A stretch of 64,000 bases of DNA, taken from assembly GCF_943371865.1 (NCBI RefSeq), contig NZ_CALRWL010000006.1, forward strand, positions 89,808 through 153,807, read 5' to 3'. This DNA is from Azorhizobium sp943371865. Its GTDB lineage: Bacteria > Pseudomonadota > Alphaproteobacteria > Rhizobiales > Xanthobacteraceae. Below are positions 8,826-18,674 of the stretch, piece after piece. The stretch's first letter is position 1. Each line of letters starts with the position of its first letter. Both the position numbers and the translations under genes were made by a program. The notes under the pieces were generated by a model that made no database searches, was not told the origin of the DNA, and saw nothing but the letters and a program-made list of their open reading frames with translations.

Positions 8826-10769
8826 GTGCGAGCGCGGCTGACTGTCACCAGCGACCAGCGGCAGAGCCTCGGCGCTGAAGCCTCGCGGGATTTCCCGGAG
8901 GTCGGAGGGTTCATCGGCCGCTCTGCAACCTGTGATTGGCGCCTGCCCGATCCGAGCCACACGGTCTCCGCCCGGCATGCGGAGATTCGCTTCAACGGCC
9001 ACGGCTTCGTGGTGGTGGATCTGAGCACCAACGGCGTTTATGTGAACACCACAGATGCCCCTTTGGGCCGCGGCAACAGCGCGGTTCTGGTCACGGGCGA
9101 TACGCTCTATGTGGGCGTCTACGTCATTGCCGTGGAGGTTCTGCGCACCGAGGCGGCGCAACGTCCGCACAGCGGAGTAGCGCCCGGCGCCGGCCTTGGC
9201 GAACTGCCCGCGGCCTCGCCACGTCTCGACACACCATGGCAGACGCCCGCAGCCCGCCCGGCAGCCACCTATCGCCCGGCCAGCACACCGCGGCAGATCG
9301 ACCCTTTGGCGGCGCTGGACGGGGCGGAGAGCGCGCCGGAGGGCGACAATCCCTTTCAGGAACTAGGCCTTGTGCGCAAGTCTGGCGAGACCACCACCGG
9401 GTGGCGGGACCTGCTGGACAGCCGCAGCCGGCCAGCGCCCGCGACCCCACAGCCCTATGCGCCGCCAGCGCCCGCCCCGCGACCGGCGGCGCCCCCCTAT
9501 CCGGCCGCCGTGTCGCCGCCACCAGCGCCCGGTACGACAGCGGTCATTCCCGCGGATTTCGCCCTCAATCCGATACCCGGTGCGCCGGTATTCCCGCCAC
9601 AGAGCGCAGGGGGCAATGCTGTTCCCCCGGCCGCGCCTTGGCCTTCGGCTCCGTTGGGCGGACCGCTGGAGGCGTCCGCCTATCCCCCCGTGCCGCTGGC
9701 CGCCCCGCCACCGGCCCAAAACCTGGCGCCGCCCATCCCGGCGCCTGCCTTCGCCCCGGTGCCACCCGCTGTGGGCCTGTCCGAGGGCGGCATTCCGCCC
9801 GGCTTCCTTGACGAATTGTCGGTGCTGATCCCGCAATTGACCCCGCGATCGCCTGTGTCCGCGGAGAATCTGCGTCCGCCAGCGGCCGCCCCGGAGGCAC
9901 CGCTCGCCATCTCGCGCGGCGTGTCCACCCGCACCCCGCCCGAACCAGGTCTGGCCGCCGCCGATCCGGTCTCGCTGCTGCGCCAGCGCGCGGCGGCGCG
10001 GGGCGGCACGGTTGGTCAGACATTGCCCACGGCCACATCGCGCCTGCCTGCCGCCCTGGCCTTGGGCGACGAGCGGTCTGCGGCGCCTCGCGAAGCCCCG
10101 CCGATACCCCGGACTCCCTTACCCGGCCCGCCCCTGCCCCCCATGCCGCCGGAGGCGTCGGCGGCGGGTGGAGATCCTGCCGAACCGCTCTGGGCGCTGC
10201 TGGGCCTCGATGGGCCGAGCCTGTCGCTCCAGGCCCGCGCCATGCTGTTTGCCGATGTGGCCGGCCTGCTGCGCGAGATGGCCGACGGTTTGGTCTCGGT
10301 GCTGGAGGCACGGCGGCTGATCAAGGACGGCTTCAATCTGGATCAGACCCAGTTGCGGCCGGTGGAGAACAATCCGTTCAAATTCTGCAGCTCGGGCCGG
10401 GAGGCCCTGGACAAGGCGCTGGTGAAGCGCTCGCCCGGCTTCCTGGCGCCGGCAGATGCCGCCCGCGCAGGGTTCGCCGACGTGAAAGTGCATGAGATGG
10501 CGGCCATGGAGGCCATGCAGGCCACCATCGCGCGGCTGCTCCAGCGCGTCAGCCCGGCAGCGGTCACCTTCGAGCTGGAAGGGGAAGCCGCCGGCAATGC
10601 CAGCCTGTTCGCCCGCAAGCTCGACAAGGGCCGGCTGTGGGATCGCTACCTCGCCATGCACGAGCGTCTCGTGGATGCGCTCGACGTCATCAGCCCGGAG
10701 GTGGTGGGGGAAGAGTTCGCCCGCGCCTACGCCCACCATAGCCAAGACCTGCGCCGGAGAGACCCCTGA
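8826..10769 (+). CDS. fha: FHA-domain T6SS scaffold protein (Fha/TagH)
   Basis: The 647-residue protein begins with an FHA phosphothreonine-binding domain (about residues 20-100; FIGRSATCDW, SARHAEI, STNGVYVN). A Pro/Ala-rich linker of over 300 residues follows, and then the C-terminal domain of T6SS FHA proteins (about 430-647; LRPVENNPFKFC, WDRYLAMHERL). In systems with PpkA and PppA, Fha is the kinase substrate whose phosphorylation triggers assembly, and all three are encoded here. The start is decided by the ribosome site: GGGAGG lies six bases before the GTG at 8826 but directly touches the ATG at 8820, which therefore cannot be used well. Confidence 0.92.
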   Translation: MRARLTVTSDQRQSLGAEASRDFPEVGGFIGRSATCDWRLPDPSHTVSARHAEIRFNGHGFVVVDLSTNGVYVNTTDAPLGRGNSAVLVTGDTLYVGVYVIAVEVLRTEAAQRPHSGVAPGAGLGELPAASPRLDTPWQTPAARPAATYRPASTPRQIDPLAALDGAESAPEGDNPFQELGLVRKSGETTTGWRDLLDSRSRPAPATPQPYAPPAPAPRPAAPPYPAAVSPPPAPGTTAVIPADFALNPIPGAPVFPPQSAGGNAVPPAAPWPSAPLGGPLEASAYPPVPLAAPPPAQNLAPPIPAPAFAPVPPAVGLSEGGIPPGFLDELSVLIPQLTPRSPVSAENLRPPAAAPEAPLAISRGVSTRTPPEPGLAAADPVSLLRQRAAARGGTVGQTLPTATSRLPAALALGDERSAAPREAPPIPRTPLPGPPLPPMPPEASAAGGDPAEPLWALLGLDGPSLSLQARAMLFADVAGLLREMADGLVSVLEARRLIKDGFNLDQTQLRPVENNPFKFCSSGREALDKALVKRSPGFLAPADAARAGFADVKVHEMAAMEAMQATIARLLQRVSPAAVTFELEGEAAGNASLFARKLDKGRLWDRYLAMHERLVDALDVISPEVVGEEFARAYAHHSQDLRRRDP

Positions 10770-11308
10770 TGCACGGCCCAACCCCCAAGGCCGTGGAGCC
10801 CCATGCCCGCCGCGCGGCTTTCCTCTGCCTGCTGGCGCTGCCGTTGGCGCTCACCCTCGGTGCGTGCGCGGCGCCGGGACCGCCGCCGCCGGTGATCACC
10901 CCCACCGTCATCACCATTCGGGCGGACGCCAACGTCAATCCGAACCAGGATGGCACCCCCTCCCCCATCGTCATCAAGCTGTATGATCTCAAGGCGCAAA
11001 CAAACTTCATGAGCGCCAGTTTCTTCGAACTGCTGGATCACGACGTGACCAAGATCGGTCCGGAACTCTTGTCCAAGCAGGAAGTGGAGATCCTCCCCGG
11101 CACCACGAAGGATGTGGACCACGAGATCACCGGCGATGTGAAGTTCCTGGGCGTGATCGCCGGCTTCCGCGACCTCAATGCCGCCCAGTGGCGCGCGGTC
11201 GTCGAGGTGGTGCCCGGCAAGTCCAATTACTTCCTGGTCACCGTGACCAGCCTTTCGGTGAGCGTGGAGCTGAATGCCACGCGGGGCAAAGGCTGGTTCG
11301 GCCTGTGA
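10769..11308 (+). CDS. tssJ: TssJ, outer-membrane lipoprotein of the T6SS
   Basis: The product has 179 residues with a lipoprotein signal: a basic N-terminus, a hydrophobic core and a lipobox LTLGAC with Cys at residue 33. The mature part has the TssJ beta-sandwich pattern (NQDGTPSPIVIKLYDLKAQTNF). TssJ anchors the TssL-TssM complex to the outer membrane. Its ATG shares one base with the fha stop (TGATG), so the two are translationally coupled. Confidence 0.94.
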   Translation: MHGPTPKAVEPHARRAAFLCLLALPLALTLGACAAPGPPPPVITPTVITIRADANVNPNQDGTPSPIVIKLYDLKAQTNFMSASFFELLDHDVTKIGPELLSKQEVEILPGTTKDVDHEITGDVKFLGVIAGFRDLNAAQWRAVVEVVPGKSNYFLVTVTSLSVSVELNATRGKGWFGL

Positions 11309-11351
11309 TTGCCCTTATCGCAGACCCGTATTGCCCGGAGCGCTCGACCTC

Positions 11352-12692
11352 ATGTCGCTGACCAGCAAACCCCTCTGGACGGAAGGCATGTTCGTCAAGC
11401 CGCAGCACTTCCAGCAGCATGACCGCTGGCTGGAACATGCGCTGGAGGCCCGTGTGCGCGGTCTGGCGCCGTTCGGCTGGGGGCTGCGCCACTTGGAAAT
11501 CGACCAGGAGATGCTCCGGCTCGGGCAGATCGTGGTGTCGCGCTGTCTCGCCGTGCTCCCCGATGGCACCACCCTGGATATTCCCGGCCAGATGCCGCCG
11601 CCCCCGCCCCGCCGGGTGCCGCCGGGGCTGAAGGAAGCGCGGGTGTTCATCGCCGTGCCCGCCCGCGCCCGGGACGGCGCGGAGATCGTCGAGCCCGGTG
11701 CCGCACAGCGCCGCTTCCGCGCGGCAGAGCATGCGGTGCGCGACACCAGCGCCCCGGACCGCGAGCCGGTGGAAATCCGTGTGGGCCGACTGAATGTGGG
11801 CCTGCTGTTCGAAGGCGAGCCCCAGGACGACCTGATCGCTTTGCCGGTCGCCCGCATCGCCGAGATGGAGCCCGCCGGGTCGGTGGTGCTTTCGCCGACC
11901 CATATTCCGCCCTGCCTCGACTATCAGGCTTCCACCCGGCTTGTGCAGGTGCTGAATGAAGTCCATGGCCTGGTCCATAACCGCGCCGAGGCCCTGGCCG
12001 AGCGCGCCGACCCAAGCCGCATGGCCGCCGACAGCGCCGGGCTATTGGATGTGCTGGTATTGCGGGTGATGAATGGCGCCGACGCGGTGCTGCACCATCT
12101 GTCCCATCTGCCCGGCTGCCATCCGGAAGTGCTGTTCCGCGAGATGGTGCGGCTGGTGGGCGATCTCTCCACCTTCGATACCCAGCATCGCCGCGTGCCA
12201 CATCTGCCGCCTTATGTGCACGACGATCTGGAGACGGGCCTGGAGCCGCTGCTGGCGGCGCTGCGGCAGGCGCTCAATGTGGTGATCGAGCGCAATGTGG
12301 TGCCCCTGCCGCTCCAGGAGCGCGGCTATGGCATCCGCACCGCCACCATCCTGGACCGCACCATCTTCTCCGGCGGCCGCTTCATTCTGGTGGCGAGCGC
12401 CGGCATCCCGCACGAGACCCTGCGCACCCAGCTTCCCGCCACCACCAAGGTGGGCTCCATTGAGCAGATCCGCGATCTGGTGAACCTGCAATTGCCGGGC
12501 ATCCCGCTGCGCTCGCTGCCGGTGGCGCCGCGGGAGCTGCCTTATCTCCAGGGCGCGGTCTATTTCGAACTGGACCAGGGGGTGGAGTTGTGGCGCAGCC
12601 TCGCGCGCTCGGCCGCCTTCGCCTTCCATGTGAGCGGTGACTATCCCGATCTCCATATGGAGTTCTGGGCCATCCGGGCGGGGCAGCCGTGA
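11352..12692 (+). CDS. tssK: TssK, baseplate adaptor
   Basis: The protein is 446 residues from MSLTSKPLWTEGMFVKPQHFQQHDR, the diagnostic TssK N-terminus. TssK trimers connect the baseplate wedges to the TssL/TssM membrane complex. The ATG at 11352 is chosen because the conserved sequence begins there; an in-frame ATG at 11274 lies inside tssJ. The gene ends with a GTGA overlap into tssL. Confidence 0.95.
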   Translation: MSLTSKPLWTEGMFVKPQHFQQHDRWLEHALEARVRGLAPFGWGLRHLEIDQEMLRLGQIVVSRCLAVLPDGTTLDIPGQMPPPPPRRVPPGLKEARVFIAVPARARDGAEIVEPGAAQRRFRAAEHAVRDTSAPDREPVEIRVGRLNVGLLFEGEPQDDLIALPVARIAEMEPAGSVVLSPTHIPPCLDYQASTRLVQVLNEVHGLVHNRAEALAERADPSRMAADSAGLLDVLVLRVMNGADAVLHHLSHLPGCHPEVLFREMVRLVGDLSTFDTQHRRVPHLPPYVHDDLETGLEPLLAALRQALNVVIERNVVPLPLQERGYGIRTATILDRTIFSGGRFILVASAGIPHETLRTQLPATTKVGSIEQIRDLVNLQLPGIPLRSLPVAPRELPYLQGAVYFELDQGVELWRSLARSAAFAFHVSGDYPDLHMEFWAIRAGQP

Positions 12693-13600
12693 CGCACGCA
12701 TCCGACATGGGCGACGATGAACCCACCGTGATCGGCCACCGGCCGGTGGCGGTGGGCCGCGCTGGCGCGGGGCGGGACGGCGAGCGCCCGTCCGCGCCCA
12801 GTCCCGCCATGGACTCCGCCATGCCTTTGCGCCCGGCGCCCGCCGCGCCCGGACAGGCCACGCCACCGCCCGCCCCGGGGCTGCTGGCGGAACTGCCCTT
12901 GTCCTCCGACGCCAGCCGGCCGGAGGAATTGATCGCTGCCGCCGCAACGCCGCTGCTGGCCCTGGTGGCCCAGTTGCGCCAGGCGGTGGACTATGCGGAC
13001 GTCACCGCCCTGCGCACCGAGACGGTGGCCCAAATCAAGAAATTCGACGAGCGCGCCCTCAAGCTTGGCGCCCGTGTGTCCGATGTGAGCGCCGCCCGCT
13101 ATGTGCTGTGCTCGCTGCTGGACGAGACGGTGATGACCACCCCGTGGGGCGCCGCCAGCAACTGGAGCACCCACAGCCTGCTCAACCAGTTTCACGGCGA
13201 GACCTGGGGCGGGGAGAAGGTGTTCGCCATCTTGGACCGCGTGCGCGCCAACCCGCCGCAGCATCTGGCTTTGCTGAAGCTGATCGACCTGTGCTTGGCC
13301 TTTGGCTTCGAGGGCAAATACCGGGTCACGGAGGGCGGCCAGTACCAGCTGGAAGAATTGCGGGACGAACTGGGCCGGCTCTGGCGCAGCCATGTGAAGG
13401 CGCTGCCCGACGATCTGTCGCCGCAATGGCAGGGGGTGTCGGTGCGCCGGCAGTTGCGCTCGGCTTTGCCGCTCTGGGTGGTGTTCGCGGTGGCCGGTGC
13501 GTTGCTGCTGGGCATCTATGGCCTGTTCGCCTTCCGCCTGGACCAGGGCGTGACGCCCATTGAAAACCGGTTTGAACGCATCGGCGCGCCGAAGACCTGA
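12689..13600 (+). CDS. tssL: TssL, DotU-like inner-membrane protein
   Basis: This 303-residue protein starts at a GTG that overlaps the tssK stop. A roughly 90-residue Pro/Ala/Gly-rich cytoplasmic N-terminus comes first. The DotU helical domain follows (LVAQLRQAVDYADV, YVLCSLLDETVMTTPWG, HGETWGGEKVFAILD). One membrane helix lies near the C-terminus (ALPLWVVFAVAGALLLGIYG). There is no C-terminal OmpA/peptidoglycan-binding domain, so wall anchoring must come from elsewhere or be absent. TssL joins TssM and TssJ in the envelope complex. Confidence 0.93.
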   Translation: MTHASDMGDDEPTVIGHRPVAVGRAGAGRDGERPSAPSPAMDSAMPLRPAPAAPGQATPPPAPGLLAELPLSSDASRPEELIAAAATPLLALVAQLRQAVDYADVTALRTETVAQIKKFDERALKLGARVSDVSAARYVLCSLLDETVMTTPWGAASNWSTHSLLNQFHGETWGGEKVFAILDRVRANPPQHLALLKLIDLCLAFGFEGKYRVTEGGQYQLEELRDELGRLWRSHVKALPDDLSPQWQGVSVRRQLRSALPLWVVFAVAGALLLGIYGLFAFRLDQGVTPIENRFERIGAPKT

Positions 13601-13609
13601 GGAACGCTT

Positions 13610-16600
13610 ATGCTCAACGCCGCCCTCACTGAACTGCTGCGGGTCCGCACCCTGCTGATCCTGCTCGGCCTGCTGTGCGTCGCCATCCTGATCTGGTTCG
13701 TCGGCCCGTCGGTGAGCATCGCCGGCGTCACGCCGCTCGCCGGTGTCGGCACCCGCATCGGCGCCATCGTGGGGCTGTTCGTGGTGGTGTTCGCGGCCAT
13801 GGTGCTGCGCATCCTGCTGGCGCGGCGGGCCAATGCGTTGGCGATCCGCCATCTGCTGGACACCGACGGGCTGGCCACCCTGGCCAGCGAGAAATCCTCC
13901 GACGAGATCGAACTCATCCGCGAGCGGTTCGAAGGCACCATGCGGGTGCTGAAGGACACCACCATCGGCAAGGAGTCCGGCCGCAACTACATGATCCAGT
14001 TGCCGTGGTACGTCATCATCGGACCGCCCGGCGCCGGCAAGACCACGATCCTGAAGAATTCGGGCCTCACCTTTCCGCTGGCGGAACGGGTGGGCGACGA
14101 CCCGGTGGCCGGGGTCGGCGGCACGAGATATTGCGACTGGTGGTTCACCGACGAGGCGGTGCTGATCGATACGGCCGGCCGCTACACCACCCAGGACGTC
14201 AACAGCGAGGTGGACAAGGCCACTTGGCGCGGGTTCCTGGAGTTGCTGCGCACCCACCGCCCCCGCCGCCCCATCAATGGCGTCATCGTCGCCATCAGCC
14301 TCGCGGACGTGGTGTCCGGCGACGAAGCCACCCGCAAGAAGCATGTGGAGGCGGTGAAGAAGCGGCTTCAGGAGTTGATGCGCTTCTTCGGCATGCCGGT
14401 TCCGGTCTATGTGCTGCTGACCAAATGCGATCTGGTGAGCGGATTCAGCGAGTATTTCGACGAACTGGACGACACCGGCCGCGCCCAGGCCTGGGGCACC
14501 ACCTTCCCGCTGGACGACCCCACCGTCCAGCCCGGCGCCGATTTCGAGCACCGCTTCATGGGGCTGGTGGAGCGCCTCGAAGGCCGGCTGATGCGCCTGC
14601 TGCACCAGGAGCGCAGCATCGCCCGGCGCTGCCGCATGTTCACTTTCCCCAAGGAATTCGCCAGCCTGCGCGATCCCTTGGCCGGCTTCATCGCCGACGT
14701 GTTCAAGACCAGCCGGTTCGAGATGCGTCCGATCCTGCGCGGGCTGTACTTCACCAGCGGCACCCAGGAAGGCACGCCGGTGGACCGCCTTCTGGGGGCC
14801 ATGAGCCGCAATTTCGGCCTCGCCGGCACCCGCCAGCTGGCGTTCAGCGGCAAGGGCAAGGCGTTCTTCATCAACCGCGTGCTCACCGACGTGGTGTTCG
14901 AGGAGCAGGGCCTGGTGGGCGTCAACCGCCAGTTGGAACGGCGGCTCTCCACCGTGCGGGGGCTGGCCTATGTGGCCACCGCCGCCTTGACCATCGGGCT
15001 TGCCTCCACCTGGATCTTCGGCTCGGCCCAGAGCGAGATCCGCATCGGCGAAACCCGGGTGGCGCTGGACGATCTGGATCGGCATTTGCTGCACCTGCCG
15101 CCGCGCTCCACCTTCAACGACCTGTTGCCGGTGCTGAATGCCGCCACCCGCCTGGACGAGATCACCGGCGGTCCCAACGGCTGGATCAGCACCGAGAGCT
15201 TCGGTCTCTCCGCCGCCCCGCGCCTGAGCGCGGCCTCCACCGCCGCCTATGACCGGCTGCTGGTCGCGCGCCTGCTGCCCGCTCTCGGCAATCGGCTGGA
15301 GGACCGGATCGATCAGGACCAGCGGCTCGGCACGCCGGCCGCGCTGGAAAATTTGCGTGCCGCGCTGCGCAATTACCTGATGCTCGGGGAGCCGGAGCGC
15401 TTCGACCGCGCCACCATGACCCAGGTGGCCAAGACCGAGGCAGTGCTGGCCTTTCCGCTGGATACCGCCAAGCAGGCGCAGATGGCCGAGCATTTGACCG
15501 CTTTGATGGCGCTGATGCCCAAGCCCTATCCGCTCAACCAGGCCTTGATCAGCAACGCTCGCGCCAAGCTCGCCAAGGTCCCGCAAGTGGATCAGGTCTA
15601 TGCCCGGCTGCTGCGGGAGGGCTACCAGACGCCAGCCCTCACCAGCATCGACCTTGGCCAGTTGCTGGGGGCGCGCAGCCTGACCGGCACCCCGGATGCC
15701 CAGGCCAATGGCGGCCTCGTCATCCCCGGCCTGTTCACCCGTCCCGGCTTCTACAATTACTTCCTGGTGCAATTGCCGATCCTGGTCAGCGAGGAATTGG
15801 GCTCGGACTGGGTGGCCGGTGGCAGCACCCAGCCCCAGGCCCAGGCGCTCGCCCGCCAGATCGCCGACCGCTATGTGAAGGATTATGTGGCCATCTGGCA
15901 GGGCGCGCTGGCGCGCATTACACCGGTGCGCTTCAACGACATGCCCCGCGCCATGGCGGTGCTGCAGAACCTCGCCGGCCCGCAATCGCCGGTGGATGCC
16001 CTGGTGGCCAGCATACGCGAGAACACCGATCTGCCGCCGCCGGGGCAGGACACCAATGTGCCGCCGCCACCGGGCGCCGCTCTGCCCCAGGTCTCCCCCT
16101 TGGCGGTGGCGGCCAGCAAAGCCGGCGGCGCGGTGACCAATGCCGCCACCAGCGCCGCTCTGGGCGATGGCCCGTGGCCGGGCAAGACCATCACCCAGCC
16201 GTTCATTCCGCTGATCCAATTGGCTGCGCCGGGAGCCGCCGGCCAATTGCCCGCCCTCGGCCGCATCCGCGACCTCTTGAGCAATGTCTATGGGGTGATG
16301 TCCGGCGTCGCCAATGCGCCGCAGCCATCGGTGGCCGCGTTCCAGATCGTCGCCAGCCGGGTCAAGGACCAGAAGAACGATGCGTTCGCGGCCTTGCGGG
16401 CGGATTCCGCGCTGCGGCCGGAGCCGGTGCGCACCATCCTGCAGGTGGTGGACGACAGCGCATGGTCCACTTTGCTGTCGCTGGCCTACCAGAATGTGAA
16501 CCAGGCCTGGAAGCAGGACGTGCTGCCGGTGTGCGAGAGCGCCATCGCCCGGCGCTATCCCATCTATGCGGACGCCAAGGACGAGGTGACGCTCACCGAT

Positions 16601-17188
16601 TTCACCGACTTCTTCCGGCCCGGCGGCACGCTGGATACCTTCTTCACCCAATATATGGCCGGCTTCGTGGTAGACCAGCGCGGCACCTATGTGCCGGTCA
16701 CGGTGGATGGGTCTCGGGTGCCGGTGAGCCAGGCGGCGCTGGCGCAGTTCAGCCGCGCCCGCCAGATCCGCGAGGCCTTCTTCCCCAACAAGGGGCCGAC
16801 CCTTTTGGTGAAATTCAGCGTGCGGCCGACCTTCCTGTCGCCCAATGTGCTACGGGCAACCTTGGCGGTGGATGGCAACGACATCGTCTATCGCCACGAG
16901 GCCCCGCGCAGCTATGATCTGGAATGGCCCACCCGCAGCGACGCCAGCACGGTGTCCGTGACCCTTACCCCCGTGGACGGCAATGACATCAAGGTGCAAC
17001 GTTCCGGTCCCTGGGCCCTGTTCCGCTTCATCAGCGCCTCGTCGCCGCGCGGACGCTCGGAGCGGCAGTCGTTCACGGTCAACGGGTCGGACGGCGCCAG
17101 CGTCACCTATGATCTGCGGTCGGGCAGCGTGAACAGCCCGTTCAATCTCGGCGCCCTTGCCAGCTTCCGCTGCCCGGACGACCTATGA
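13610..17188 (+). CDS. tssM: TssM, IcmF-like inner-membrane ATPase-fold protein
   Basis: The 1192-residue protein has two N-terminal membrane helices (about 14-31 and 50-70), a cytoplasmic NTPase-like domain with an intact Walker A GPPGAGKTT at 138-146, a third helix near 447-467, and a large periplasmic C-terminal region that contacts TssJ. Length and order are standard for TssM. A GAGGAA ribosome site precedes the ATG. The retained Walker motif suggests nucleotide binding, which some TssM proteins have lost. The stop overlaps tagF by ATGA. Confidence 0.96.
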   Translation: MLNAALTELLRVRTLLILLGLLCVAILIWFVGPSVSIAGVTPLAGVGTRIGAIVGLFVVVFAAMVLRILLARRANALAIRHLLDTDGLATLASEKSSDEIELIRERFEGTMRVLKDTTIGKESGRNYMIQLPWYVIIGPPGAGKTTILKNSGLTFPLAERVGDDPVAGVGGTRYCDWWFTDEAVLIDTAGRYTTQDVNSEVDKATWRGFLELLRTHRPRRPINGVIVAISLADVVSGDEATRKKHVEAVKKRLQELMRFFGMPVPVYVLLTKCDLVSGFSEYFDELDDTGRAQAWGTTFPLDDPTVQPGADFEHRFMGLVERLEGRLMRLLHQERSIARRCRMFTFPKEFASLRDPLAGFIADVFKTSRFEMRPILRGLYFTSGTQEGTPVDRLLGAMSRNFGLAGTRQLAFSGKGKAFFINRVLTDVVFEEQGLVGVNRQLERRLSTVRGLAYVATAALTIGLASTWIFGSAQSEIRIGETRVALDDLDRHLLHLPPRSTFNDLLPVLNAATRLDEITGGPNGWISTESFGLSAAPRLSAASTAAYDRLLVARLLPALGNRLEDRIDQDQRLGTPAALENLRAALRNYLMLGEPERFDRATMTQVAKTEAVLAFPLDTAKQAQMAEHLTALMALMPKPYPLNQALISNARAKLAKVPQVDQVYARLLREGYQTPALTSIDLGQLLGARSLTGTPDAQANGGLVIPGLFTRPGFYNYFLVQLPILVSEELGSDWVAGGSTQPQAQALARQIADRYVKDYVAIWQGALARITPVRFNDMPRAMAVLQNLAGPQSPVDALVASIRENTDLPPPGQDTNVPPPPGAALPQVSPLAVAASKAGGAVTNAATSAALGDGPWPGKTITQPFIPLIQLAAPGAAGQLPALGRIRDLLSNVYGVMSGVANAPQPSVAAFQIVASRVKDQKNDAFAALRADSALRPEPVRTILQVVDDSAWSTLLSLAYQNVNQAWKQDVLPVCESAIARRYPIYADAKDEVTLTDFTDFFRPGGTLDTFFTQYMAGFVVDQRGTYVPVTVDGSRVPVSQAALAQFSRARQIREAFFPNKGPTLLVKFSVRPTFLSPNVLRATLAVDGNDIVYRHEAPRSYDLEWPTRSDASTVSVTLTPVDGNDIKVQRSGPWALFRFISASSPRGRSERQSFTVNGSDGASVTYDLRSGSVNSPFNLGALASFRCPDDL

Positions 17189-17946
17189 GCCCCCCGGACC
17201 TGCCCCGGGGCGGGCTCTTCGGGAAGATCCCCACCACCGATGACTTCATCCGCCGGCATCTGCCGCTGAGCTTCGTCACCCCCTGGGAAGGCTGGATCGC
17301 CCGCGTGCTCGGCGGTGACGGCACCGTGCCGCGGGAGATATGGAACCAGCGCTATCTCATGAGCCCGCCCTGGCGCTTTGCGCTTGATCCCGGCGTGGCC
17401 GGCCCCTGCGGCTGGGTGGGGGTGCTGGCCTCGTCCGTGGACAGCTTCGGGCGGGCGTTCCCCCTGACGCTGGCGGTTCCCTTTTCCCGTGCCAGCGGGC
17501 TCCTGGACCTGACCGAGGAGACCCATCGCCTCGCCGGAACGCTGGAGACCATGGCCCTGGACCTGATCGGAGGCGACATGCCCGTCGATGCCGCCGCCGA
17601 GCACATCGCCGCCATGCGCCTCGCCCCGCCGCCGGAGCGCCATCCGGTGTGGCGGGCGGTGCGGGGCGATGCGGGCCGTGGCAGCCGGGTCTGGGTGCTC
17701 ACCGGCCGCAGCCATCACTCGGTGGGCGGTGCGGCCAGCGACCTTTTGACCGGCGTGCTGCGGGAAAAGGCCCGCGGCCCCGCCGGCCTCACCTGCTGGT
17801 GGCACGAGGAGTGGGGCGACCTGCCCCCGGCAAATGTGCTGGTGCAAGGCCTGCCCAGCCTGGAGACCTATGTGCGCATGATGGATGGCGCCTGGACCGG
17901 TGATGCTCCGGCCCCGCGGGCGTTCCCCTCGGAGGCGCCGCAATGA
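17185..17946 (+). CDS. tagF: TagF, post-translational T6SS regulator
   Basis: The 253-residue protein opens with GGLFGKIPTTDDFIRRHLP, the TagF/ImpM N-terminal signature, and keeps the WEGWIARVLG and WRFALDPGVAGP segments. TagF restrains T6SS assembly by acting on Fha, in parallel to the kinase/phosphatase pathway. Its C-terminal half is somewhat divergent. It is coupled to tssM and pppA by ATGA overlaps on both sides. Confidence 0.92.
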   Translation: MSPPDLPRGGLFGKIPTTDDFIRRHLPLSFVTPWEGWIARVLGGDGTVPREIWNQRYLMSPPWRFALDPGVAGPCGWVGVLASSVDSFGRAFPLTLAVPFSRASGLLDLTEETHRLAGTLETMALDLIGGDMPVDAAAEHIAAMRLAPPPERHPVWRAVRGDAGRGSRVWVLTGRSHHSVGGAASDLLTGVLREKARGPAGLTCWWHEEWGDLPPANVLVQGLPSLETYVRMMDGAWTGDAPAPRAFPSEAPQ

Positions 17947-18674
17947 TGGATGCGCCCCTGCTCCCGGCCAGCCCCTGGCAACTGGACACCTCTGCCGCCA
18001 CCCGGACCGGGGTGGCGCGGCAGGTGAATGAAGATTCGTTTGCGGTGATGGCGGATCAGGCGCTGTTCGCGGTGGCGGACGGCATCGGCGGGCTGGTGGA
18101 AGGGGCGGTGGCCAGCCGGGCCATCGTCGAGGTGCTCGCCCGCGTGGTCACGCCCGGCGCCACGCTGGAAACCCGGGTGCGCGAGGCGGAGGACGCCTTG
18201 CACCAGGTGAATGATGCTCTGTTCCAGGAGGGCATCGGGCGGCGGCCGCCGGTGCATATGGGGTCCACCATCGCCTTGCTGTTGGTGGGAGAAGCGGCCG
18301 GCGTGTGCCTCTGGGCCGGGGATTCCCGCGCCTATCTGCGCCGCGGCGACGAACTGCACCAACTCACCCATGACCATTCCTTGTGCGCGCAGCACGGGGA
18401 CATCCACCCGCGCAACATCATCACCCGTGCCATCGGCCCCAGCCATGAGGTGGAGATCGATTGCTGCGTGGTGGAGATCGTGCCCGGCGATGTGCTCTTG
18501 CTGTGCACCGACGGGGTCAGCAATTTCCTCGATGACGCTCGCCTCACCCAGCTGCTGCGCGGCCCCATGGCCGGCATGGCCGACCGGATCGTCACCGAGG
18601 CGGTGGCGCGGGGCTCGCGCGACGATGCCACCGCCGTCGCGGTGCGCATCCCGTTGGGAGGCGATCTGCCATGA
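17943..18674 (+). CDS. pppA: PppA, PP2C-type protein phosphatase
   Basis: The product has 243 residues and metal-dependent PP2C motifs: RQVNEDSF near the N-terminus, ADGIGG, the WAGDSRAYL strand, and DDATAVAVRI at the C-terminus. In threonine-phosphorylation-controlled T6SS, PppA removes phosphate from Fha and resets the machine. No membrane segment is present. It overlaps both tagF and ppkA by ATGA, so kinase and phosphatase are made in a fixed ratio. Confidence 0.93.
   Translation: MMDAPLLPASPWQLDTSAATRTGVARQVNEDSFAVMADQALFAVADGIGGLVEGAVASRAIVEVLARVVTPGATLETRVREAEDALHQVNDALFQEGIGRRPPVHMGSTIALLLVGEAAGVCLWAGDSRAYLRRGDELHQLTHDHSLCAQHGDIHPRNIITRAIGPSHEVEIDCCVVEIVPGDVLLLCTDGVSNFLDDARLTQLLRGPMAGMADRIVTEAVARGSRDDATAVAVRIPLGGDLP

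Noticed and set aside
12641..16651. 1336-codon minus-strand frame across tssL and tssM
   Set aside because: It is a product of GC-rich codon structure; tssL and tssM on the plus strand have definite motifs.
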